Source of the DNA: DAOPXV01 sp035352535
Lineage (GTDB): Bacteria > Muiribacteriota > UBA9980
Length of the DNA stretch: 11,474 nucleotides
NCBI GenBank assembly: GCA_964545075.1
Contig: CAZJFS010000141.1
Coordinates: 1-11,474 of the forward strand
Direction of reading: 5' to 3'
The position numbers and the translations under genes were made by a program. Positions 1-6,318 of the stretch are shown piece after piece (within the stretch, counting starts at the first letter, position 1; every line of letters begins with the position of its first letter). The notes beneath the pieces are model-generated. The model did no database searches. It was not told the DNA's origin and saw only the letters and a program-made list of their open reading frames with translations.

Positions 1-3000
1 TCCGCTAGTGCCGTCATTGCCTAATATGAGTTTTCCGGCGTCGATGGTTTGCGGACCGGTGGTGAAAGGAGCGCCGATGGCTGGGAAAGTTCCGGGATCG
101 GCGTTTATATCGCTATTATAAATAGCGCCGGTGGCGATGACGTCTGTTTTTGGAGTAATACTAAAATTAATGGTTTTAGTATAATCGCCCGATGCGGTAG
201 AAGCGCTTGTCGTAGCGTAAAGAGAAAGCGTTGCCATTACGGTTGCCGTGCTGCTCGAAGCTTCGGGAACGATATAGTTCATATTGTCGAATAATATAGT
301 GTTTGAGGAAGGGTTGCTTACGATATATGTTTTAGTGCCGTCGGTTAGTTCGAGCTTCGTTATTGAGGCGAGCGGGAAAGGAGTTCCCGACATATCATAA
401 GTGAATTTCAGCGATTTTATTTTGGCGCCATCGCCGTAAGTTGCGTCTACTTTGTTTTTAAAATCTATTTTTCTGACGAGAAAGCGTGTTCCGGCTGAAA
501 TGATTGAATCGGGAGCCGATTGAAGCGTGACATCGAGATATCCTTTTTTCGTCGGAGTGAGCGTGAAATTAGATTCGGCCGAGTTAACTGTGTTTCCCTG
601 GGAATCGGTAGAAGTGACTATGTAGTAATAAGGTATTCCGGTGGTTAAACCGGTCAGGGTGATGTTGTGACTTAAAGTCGAAGCCGTGTCGGTGGCCGCG
701 AAAGGATACGGGCCGCCTATTGTAGTTCCGTATTGAATTTTAGAATCTGAAAATGAAGTAGTGTTCCAGGTTATTTTTTGATTATTAGGATAACCTGAAA
801 TATTAGAACTTGATACGGCGCCCACTAAAGTTGGAGCGGTGGATAAATTATACGTGAATATATTGCCGGATGTAGTTCCTGTAGAAGCGATCGTGGATAA
901 TGAAGTTACACCTTTCGCGGTTATATCGCCGGCGTTTGCGATCCTGAGCTTGAACTGTTTACCGTTATCGGCGGGAGCCGCAAATGCCCCGTTTAACTGA
1001 CCGGATATGGTTATTTTCGCGGAAGTGTTTTTCTGTATTGTAAACAGCGTGGTGCTTCCGTCGCCGTAAGTTAGAACGTTAGCGACGGCGCTTGGAGCGG
1101 CGAGTGCCGTTGGCACGCCATTATTAGTCGAAGATGTTGACAGTGAACCAGGAACGACGAGCATTCCAGTTGAATCGTCAAGTGTTACGACCATTTTTGT
1201 TATGTTGAGGTTTTCGATATTATTCGCGGCGAGATCGAACGTGAATAACTGATTCAGGGAAGTATTTGTGATAAACTGCGCCGGAGGAGTATCGGATCTG
1301 GCCGTTACCGTTACGGAACTGGGGCTTTTCTGGACCGTCATGTAATTTCCTGAAGTTGCGCCGGTTGAATAAATCGTGTGGCCTGAAACGGTTCCGACCG
1401 TCATTATATCGCCGTCGGATGCGACATTGAAAGCCATCTGACTTCCGGTGGCGGCGGATGCGAAATTAGCTTTACCTGAAACTAATATTCTTATGAAACT
1501 ATTTTTGGGTATGGCCAAATAGGCGCCTCCGCTGTATGGAACAACCGAATATGTGCTGCCGGATACGGTTACGTTACCGCCCTGATATGTGTTTGTGAGA
1601 GTGTTCGACGAGTCATACGCATCGACTACGAGTGAAGTTGAATCGAAGTCCGTCGGCTGTCCGTTGAGTGCGCTTAACTTGAGATTTATCTGGCGCACCT
1701 CAAGTGCTTCAACCTCGGATGTGAGTATGAACGAGAAAAAAGGTATCTGGTTAGCGTTTAAAATACTTGCGGCGGCCGGCGTGCTTCCATAAGCCTGTAC
1801 GCTAATACCGCCGTCTTTAAGCATTATTTCAGTGCCGGTCACGCTTCCGGTCCCCGAAAGCTGAGTTTTAAGGGTCGTGCTGTTGGCCGTGACAAGTTGA
1901 TTATCAATGTAGAACTGGAGAGTTTTTCCTTTTAAGGCCGTCTTTTGCGTTTTGCATTTCAAATAACAGTTGAGATAACTCGAGGCGCTTGACTGGCTGG
2001 TTGCATCGATTAAAACATCCGTGGTTGAATTGAATGTTATGTTAATGTCGGACCCTGAAATTTTTATCTGAGCGTTTTTACGCGTCGCTTCGGTGTAAAA
2101 ATCAAAATCGGACTCCATCAAGTCCTGGCCTGCGCCGAACGTTGCGCTTCCGTTCTGCCTTAAGGTTATTTGTGAAATATAATAGCTGGTTCTGGGCTTG
2201 GCTTCGAATTTGAACGCGAAAACTTCCTGCGTAGCGGGATCGCCTATGGTTATTGTGTTTACATTTGACAGGGAAGGAGTCGAGGACAGATAAAAAGCTC
2301 CGCTGACGATTTTTAATGTGTTTCCGGTGATCGTCTCCTGCGTTTTATATATCTGGTTGGAAGTCTTGCCTTTTATTGAAATTCCGTTTTGCGCAACGGT
2401 AAACTGCATAGTATTTGATGAATTTGCCGTGTTTGATATGTTGCCTACGAGCCATAATGACTGTCCGGAACGAAGGATATTTAATTGCGCCGGCGAAGCG
2501 GAACTCTTGTCTAATATGGTAGTGGTAAGCGTGGGCGTGAAATAAATATTGCTTCCGCTGATCGTCGGATTAACTGCTATTTCAGCGCTCTTTCCTGTAG
2601 TCGGATCTATGGTTGCGGAATCTATTATTTTGAGTTTGTCGATTATACTGTAACTTCCGCTGAAAGTAAAATTAAAGCTTTGTATTTCAAGCGCTTCATC
2701 ATTTTTTTCAATCTTAAATTTGAGGAATGTGTTTTGATCCGATCCGGCCAGAAGATCATAGGATGGCTGAGGAAGGTCTGGCGTGAGAGTCACCGTTCCG
2801 ACTATCACGTGCGAATCCGGTGGTATCGCCGTTCCGGCGGATGATTTTTTCTCGGCGGTTTGAATGCCGTGTCCGAGTATTGCGCCGTCGCTTGCAAGCC
2901 CAATTTGTATTTTTTTCCCGACTTCGGATGAAGCGGAACTTATGTCGCCTTTTAAAAACATCTTCCTGGTCGTGCCTCGAGATATAATGAAGGAATTTGA

Positions 3001-6000
3001 AGAGAGGTTTATACTGAGTTTCTTTGGTATAGTTGTGGAACTTGCCAGTAACGGACCTAAGTTGTCTACGTTATAAATGACTGTGTTATTTTCATCCGTT
3101 ATGTAAAACTTGGTGTTTGCGAATGTAGCGTCTCCGTTGAAAGTCAGTTCTATCGTGTCTATCTGAATTTCTTCGGCGCTTCCGGCGGTGATATTGAATA
3201 TAGTAAATGTTTTGTTGGGTTCGCTGAGTTTGAAAACCTGTTTTGTCGGTGAATCGGTAGCGAGCGATATAAGCAGCGCGTTATCGCCTATCATATATTT
3301 GCTGCCGGTGAGCGGTGAATTTCCAGTGGTTTGATCGTTTGATCCTATTATTTTGATGCTTTGTTTTGAAAAGTTTCCCACGCCGACGATATTTATGGTA
3401 TCTATTTTCATCTGCAGATAGCGTGAATTGATGGCGTTTGGTTTTATGTTTCCGACTACAGATATTATTTTAGTCTTGTCGCTTGCGGATCCTTTCGTTA
3501 TTTTAGCGAGGCTGGTATTTGATTGAAATATTATATTGTTGCCTGAAACCGCGCCGACGCCTATTGAATTGATGCCGTCATAAAGCCTTATCAGTTCGAA
3601 GTCGTCTTCCGTCGCCGTTCCGTTTTGAATAAGCTGGATCTGCGTAATATCGATGTCTTCGTATTGAGCTTCAACCTTGAATTTAAACATCGTGACATCT
3701 TGCATGCCTTTGTTGACGAGGACCGTTTGAGTCGAACTCTGATAATCGGAGCTTGCCTGGTCGGTCGAGGCCGCCGTTAATTTAAGCTGGCCTATATTTA
3801 TATCCTGCGCCGCGGACTGAAGCGGAACACCCTTTATTCTGTCTTTTTGGGTGGTCGTGTCTATGGTTTTAACATAGTTTCCATATACATCGCCCGTAAC
3901 GTCAATTACGGTAGCTGTCGTGTTATTGGGGGTGACCGCAATGATAACGCTTTTAGTATCGTTAGTAGTGGAGAGCGCCGCGGAATTGAGCGAGACGTTC
4001 GCGGTTAGATAGATCGAATTATTTTTAGGGATCTGAAGCGCCGGATTCGTGAAGGTTACTTCGATGCTGGAACTGGTGGGTTTGGTAACCGTCCATTTGT
4101 TTATTCCATCGGAAACTTCGAATTTATCCATGCTGTTGTAACTTATATTGCCGATCTGGCTGAATACCATTTTATTTAATATAAGATTTTCTTCGGTCGA
4201 TCCCATAAGTCTCATTCTGAGCACTTTGGCGTCCTCGCCAACGGATATCTGGCCTTTTATCGGTGATTCGTCGAGAGAGAATGTTAATGAGGTTCCGGGA
4301 GAAGCGGTCGTGAAAGCTCCTTCTCCGGAAGTTCCTGAATTATAATAAAGAATATTCGAAAATTGCGTTTCAGTAGTGGATGTCCCTATGTTTCCTGAAG
4401 GATCGACGGACGCCGGCCTGAAATAATATTTAGTGGAGTATTGAAGGCCGGAAAGCGTTATGGTCTTTCTGGTGTTTCTGGTGAAAGACTGCGTCGCGGT
4501 GGCCGAACCGTATCTGTCCTTGAGTTTCGGTTGTTTCGGGTCTGAAAGAATGTCGTATTCGATTATCGGGTAAGAAAACGTGTCGAAATAAACGGTGGCG
4601 TCGGTATTATTTATTATATTTTCATGCGAGTCGGCGGCGTCCCAGCTTATAGTGGCTTCTTTCGCCTTGATGTCAGAAACCGCGATGTTCGATATCATCG
4701 GATAGTTTCTGTCCGGGCTATTGTCGGTGGTAACGGTTATAGTGGAAGGCGATTTAGGCTCTTCGGTGTAGTTATCTTTGTTTACCATATTTTTGGCTAT
4801 AAGGTTAAGCTTATAAGTGGTATTGTTTAAAAGATTGTCGAGGGTTACCGTAAAGTTGGTCTGAGGGCCCAGTTCGACCGAATAAGAAGGCGCCAGCGTT
4901 CCGGTCGTGTATTTTACCAGGCCGTAGGCTGAAGTGTTCGTTGAAAAATTGATCGTGATGCTTTTATAGGTTTTTACTATGGTATAATTCGGGTTTATCG
5001 TCGGAGCGACCGTTGAAGTGGCAGCCGGGTCGAGTGTTTCGAATGTGTCATTATCCGTTGATATGGCGTTTCCGAATTGGTCGACGACGGTCAATTTATA
5101 GTTATAGATCGTTTTAGGCGAGAGGTTTGATAATATTATATCTGTACTTTTTGAGTATGTGGCGCTGCTTGGAGTGTAGGTGTATTTATAATCCGAAGTC
5201 GTGCCGTAGTACATCGTATATGTCGAGGGGACGCTCGTGGTGTAGCTGATCTTGATATCGGTTATTCCGGCTTTAAAGGTTCTTTTGCTTATGTCGAAGG
5301 TTCCGGGAACTGTGAAATCAATGTTTGAAAGGGTATAACTTGAAGATACTATGATGCTTTTAGAAAAAGGCTTGAAATTTTCCTTGAGTGAAGTTATGGT
5401 ATAGGTATGCCCGTCGATAAGGCCTGTTATTTCATAGCGGCCGAATGCGTCCGTTACGGGGTAAGGCATTGCGTTCGGCGTTATCTTTGAGAGAGTCGTT
5501 TCGTCGGTTATGTCGACTATGGCGTTTGGGATCGCCGCGCCCGTCGCGCTTGTTATTTTTCCGGTAACATATACGAAAGGCGACTGCTGCTTGTTGGTAA
5601 GGATTTCCTTGATTGCCTTTTCGCCCGTCCGCGTATCGACTTCGATTGCTACATATTTATTTTCGCCGGAAGTTATTCTTGCGTCGAATTCAATGTTGAC
5701 GTTGGAATCGGCTTTGACTATGGTTATTTTTTTAGTTTCGGTCTTTGGAAGCTCGAGCTGGCCTATTTCAAATTTGAAATATCCGTTCGCGCTGGTGACC
5801 ACGGCTTTGTTGGTTCCTGAAAGCGTGACATTGGCTCCTGAAAGCGGAACGTATCCCTCGCGTTGAGATATAGTAACGGATTTTGACGGGCTTGAAAGAA
5901 GCGATGCCTCCGCGGACGTTTTTACTTCGAGGCCCGATTCGTGCGATCTCTGACCGGACGAAGCGCTTACGCTTACGGGAACGTATATTATTCCTTCTAT

Positions 6001-6144
6001 CGTCGAAACTATCGGTCCGATGTTATCGGATGTCGATGACGAACTTCCGCCGCCACCGCCGCAGCCGAAAAGCGTTGAAGCAAGAGTGAAAAAGATCATA
6101 AAAAAAACGGACAACCGGAAATTTTGAAAAAAAAGATTTTTCAT
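1..6144 (-). CDS. Giant modular surface lipoprotein, 3'-truncated by window edge (at least 2048 aa)
   Basis: Reading down from the ATG at 6142-6144, I checked every codon to position 1 and found no stop, so 2048 residues are visible and the C-terminus lies outside the window. Residues 1-28 form a lipoprotein signal (hydrophobic core, lipobox LFGC, Cys28), followed by a Gly/Ser linker. Residues about 90-165 and 190-279 resemble carboxypeptidase-regulatory-like beta domains, with xGAxVxL and DAFGRYEI-type motifs. Residues about 280-375, 379-480 and 483-595 are fibronectin III-like, ending in motifs such as LSPKTIYNYKLTVVD and LQYSTKYYFRPASVD. Residues about 600-1770 hold seven diverged beta modules, 1771-1862 another FN3-like domain, and an eighth module begins after that. 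The protein is rich in Thr, Ser, Asn and Ile and has only three cysteines (28, 1393, 1397). It is likely anchored in the outer membrane and extends outward as an adhesin or structural filament. No catalytic motif is visible. The family is not recognised by name; the lipoprotein and repeat-protein calls are firm, the role is inference. Confidence 0.9.
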   Translation of the reverse strand, partial: MKNLFFQNFRLSVFFMIFFTLASTLFGCGGGGGSSSSTSDNIGPIVSTIEGIIYVPVSVSASSGQRSHESGLEVKTSAEASLLSSPSKSVTISQREGYVPLSGANVTLSGTNKAVVTSANGYFKFEIGQLELPKTETKKITIVKADSNVNIEFDARITSGENKYVAIEVDTRTGEKAIKEILTNKQQSPFVYVTGKITSATGAAIPNAIVDITDETTLSKITPNAMPYPVTDAFGRYEITGLIDGHTYTITSLKENFKPFSKSIIVSSSYTLSNIDFTVPGTFDISKRTFKAGITDIKISYTTSVPSTYTMYYGTTSDYKYTYTPSSATYSKSTDIILSNLSPKTIYNYKLTVVDQFGNAISTDNDTFETLDPAATSTVAPTINPNYTIVKTYKSITINFSTNTSAYGLVKYTTGTLAPSYSVELGPQTNFTVTLDNLLNNTTYKLNLIAKNMVNKDNYTEEPKSPSTITVTTDNSPDRNYPMISNIAVSDIKAKEATISWDAADSHENIINNTDATVYFDTFSYPIIEYDILSDPKQPKLKDRYGSATATQSFTRNTRKTITLSGLQYSTKYYFRPASVDPSGNIGTSTTETQFSNILYYNSGTSGEGAFTTASPGTSLTFSLDESPIKGQISVGEDAKVLRMRLMGSTEENLILNKMVFSQIGNISYNSMDKFEVSDGINKWTVTKPTSSSIEVTFTNPALQIPKNNSIYLTANVSLNSAALSTTNDTKSVIIAVTPNNTTATVIDVTGDVYGNYVKTIDTTTQKDRIKGVPLQSAAQDINIGQLKLTAASTDQASSDYQSSTQTVLVNKGMQDVTMFKFKVEAQYEDIDITQIQLIQNGTATEDDFELIRLYDGINSIGVGAVSGNNIIFQSNTSLAKITKGSASDKTKIISVVGNIKPNAINSRYLQMKIDTINIVGVGNFSKQSIKIIGSNDQTTGNSPLTGSKYMIGDNALLISLATDSPTKQVFKLSEPNKTFTIFNITAGSAEEIQIDTIELTFNGDATFANTKFYITDENNTVIYNVDNLGPLLASSTTIPKKLSINLSSNSFIISRGTTRKMFLKGDISSASSEVGKKIQIGLASDGAILGHGIQTAEKKSSAGTAIPPDSHVIVGTVTLTPDLPQPSYDLLAGSDQNTFLKFKIEKNDEALEIQSFNFTFSGSYSIIDKLKIIDSATIDPTTGKSAEIAVNPTISGSNIYFTPTLTTTILDKSSASPAQLNILRSGQSLWLVGNISNTANSSNTMQFTVAQNGISIKGKTSNQIYKTQETITGNTLKIVSGAFYLSSTPSLSNVNTITIGDPATQEVFAFKFEAKPRTSYYISQITLRQNGSATFGAGQDLMESDFDFYTEATRKNAQIKISGSDINITFNSTTDVLIDATSQSSASSYLNCYLKCKTQKTALKGKTLQFYIDNQLVTANSTTLKTQLSGTGSVTGTEIMLKDGGISVQAYGSTPAAASILNANQIPFFSFILTSEVEALEVRQINLKLSALNGQPTDFDSTSLVVDAYDSSNTLTNTYQGGNVTVSGSTYSVVPYSGGAYLAIPKNSFIRILVSGKANFASAATGSQMAFNVASDGDIMTVGTVSGHTIYSTGATSGNYMTVQKSPSSVTVTARSDTPPAQFITNTSLNQLFTFDLAANNIENLNITKMVVTLDDSTGMLVVPGSLSTSSTNNGVPTALAAPSAVANVLTYGDGSTTLFTIQKNTSAKITISGQLNGAFAAPADNGKQFKLRIANAGDITAKGVTSLSTIASTGTTSGNIFTYNLSTAPTLVGAVSSSNISGYPNNQKITWNTTSFSDSKIQYGTTIGGPYPFAATDTASTLSHNITLTGLTTGIPYYYIVTSTDSQGNTVNSAESNFTLTPTKKGYLDVTLQSAPDSIISAGTRFLVRKIDFKNKVDATYGDGAKIKSLKFTYDMSGTPFPLASITKLELTDGTKTYIVSNPSSNTILFDNMNYIVPEASSSTATVMATLSLYATTSASTASGDYTKTINFSITPKTDVIATGAIYNSDINADPGTFPAIGAPFTTGPQTIDAGKLILGNDGTSG
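560..835 (-). other. Fourth fibronectin III-like domain inserted before the last visible module
   Basis: Residues about 1771-1862 carry typical FN3 features: KITWNT with the core Trp in strand B, SKIQYGTT in strand C, and the LTGLTTGIPYYYIVTSTDSQG motif class (a Leu-rich turn followed by the Tyr corner) in strands E-F. The module type seen at residues 600-1770 resumes after it, starting TKKGYLDVTL, with the YGDGAKIKSLKFTY motif. FN3 domains usually act as spacers in extracellular proteins. Confidence 0.7.
835..4340 (-). repeat. Seven tandem, strongly diverged beta modules within the giant lipoprotein
   Basis: The translated region falls into units of about 150-190 residues starting near 4340, 3780, 3330, 2850, 2310, 1810 and 1330 (plus-strand coordinates, read leftwards). 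Each unit repeats the same order of motifs. First comes a strand like FKFEA or FKIEK. Next is an aliphatic alternating strand ending near NG or SG (for example ITQIQLIQNGTAT and ISQITLRQNGSAT). Then SGxxIxF, then a strand such as LNILRSGQSLWLVGNIS, then a MQFxVxxxG strand with a following xxKG or xxxG turn. The pattern resembles the repeated surface-protein modules of other uncultured bacteria whose strands carry GTTKTLxVxxDI-like motifs; that comparison is from memory. DNA-level identity between units is low, so these are old duplications. Confidence 0.72.
6061..6144 (-). other. Lipoprotein signal peptide and lipobox of the giant protein
   Basis: Codons 1-28 read MKNLFFQNFRLSV, then a hydrophobic run rich in Phe, Ile, Leu and Ala, then LFGC with Cys28 at 6061-6063. 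This is a canonical signal peptidase II site. The mature protein would begin Cys-Gly-Gly-Gly and continue into a Ser-rich stretch, a flexible tether typical of surface lipoproteins. Residue +2 is Gly, not Asp, so by the enterobacterial Lol rule it would be sorted to the outer membrane; whether that rule applies to this organism is unknown. Confidence 0.88.
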
Positions 6145-6153
6145 TATTAAGTA

Positions 6154-6161
6154 CACCTCTT
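6154..6161 (-). promoter_or_regulatory. Ribosome binding site of the giant lipoprotein gene
   Basis: The minus strand reads AAGAGGTG, ending nine bases before the ATG at 6144. GAGGTG is a perfect six-base match to the Shine-Dalgarno consensus at good spacing. An in-frame GTG inside this motif (6154-6156) has no ribosome site of its own, so the ATG is the better start. Confidence 0.8.
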
Positions 6162-6209
6162 GATATATTAAAAATATAATATTCAGCTTAAGATACTAAT
6201 TTAAATAAT

Positions 6210-6218
6210 ATTTTAGCA
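6210..6218 (-). promoter_or_regulatory. Probable extended -10 promoter for the giant lipoprotein gene
   Basis: The minus strand reads TGCTAAAAT, which fits the extended -10 form TGnTATAAT with one mismatch. It lies about 66 bases upstream of the start codon in very A/T-rich DNA. No good -35 hexamer stands at 17 bases upstream, which is common for extended -10 promoters. Transcription would start near 6203 and give a leader of about 60 bases. The A/T-rich background makes chance matches likely, so confidence is moderate. Confidence 0.4.
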
Positions 6219-6259
6219 TAATACATATCAAAAGAAAAGATTTTTTTTGTTAATTTTTT

Positions 6260-6282
6260 TTGACAAGCCGTCAATTTTACGG
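6260..6282. promoter_or_regulatory. Two small overlapping dyads on the rightward promoter (possible operator)
   Basis: TTGAC-AAGCC-GTCAA (6260-6274) is a perfect 5-bp inverted repeat covering the -35 hexamer. CCGT-CAATTTT-ACGG (6268-6282) is a 4-bp inverted repeat filling the -35/-10 spacer. Either could be a repressor site, which would make sense for a promoter of consensus strength. Both arms are short and could be chance. Confidence 0.25.
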
Positions 6283-6288
6283 TATAAT
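6260..6288 (+). promoter_or_regulatory. Perfect sigma70-type promoter for the phosphatase-dapF operon
   Basis: TTGACA (6260-6265) and TATAAT (6283-6288) are separated by exactly 17 bases, so both hexamers and the spacing match the housekeeping consensus. The T-rich run just upstream (6241-6260) could act as an UP element. Transcription should start near 6294-6296, leaving a leader of only about 20 bases that contains the ribosome site at 6305-6310. The promoter lies inside the upstream extension of the following reading frame and so rules out the earlier ATG at 6247 as the start. Confidence 0.88.
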
Positions 6289-6304
6289 TCATCCGGTCTT
6301 TCAC

Positions 6305-6318
6305 GGGAGGAAATTTTG
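6305..6318 (+). promoter_or_regulatory. Ribosome binding site that fixes a TTG start for the phosphatase
   Basis: GGGAGG at 6305-6310 is followed after five bases by TTG at 6316-6318, in frame with the phosphatase. No ATG or GTG in that frame is as well placed. The upstream ATG at 6247 precedes the promoter and has no comparable ribosome site. Confidence 0.82.

Larger units (their letters stand above)
6145..6315. other. Divergent intergenic region shared by the lipoprotein and phosphatase genes
   Basis: This 171-bp region is strongly A/T-rich compared with the flanking genes. It contains the leftward leader and candidate promoter, the perfect rightward promoter, and dyads over the latter. 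The two predicted transcription starts are about 90 bp apart and diverge, so one regulator bound between them could affect both genes. No terminator or small RNA is visible. Confidence 0.7.

Noticed and set aside
49..6089. About nine plus-strand frames of 65-118 codons within the left half
   Set aside because: All lie opposite the continuous 2048-codon minus-strand frame, lack ribosome sites and recognisable domains, and are explained as shadows of its codon bias.
6160..6185. A/T inverted repeat (ATATTA-TAATAT type) in the leader of the lipoprotein gene
   Set aside because: Six A/T pairs in a very A/T-rich region are expected by chance and would be an unstable hairpin.
6247..6315. Earlier ATG start for the phosphatase
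   Set aside because: It lies upstream of the consensus promoter and has no good ribosome site; the added residues do not resemble the start of a receiver-like domain.
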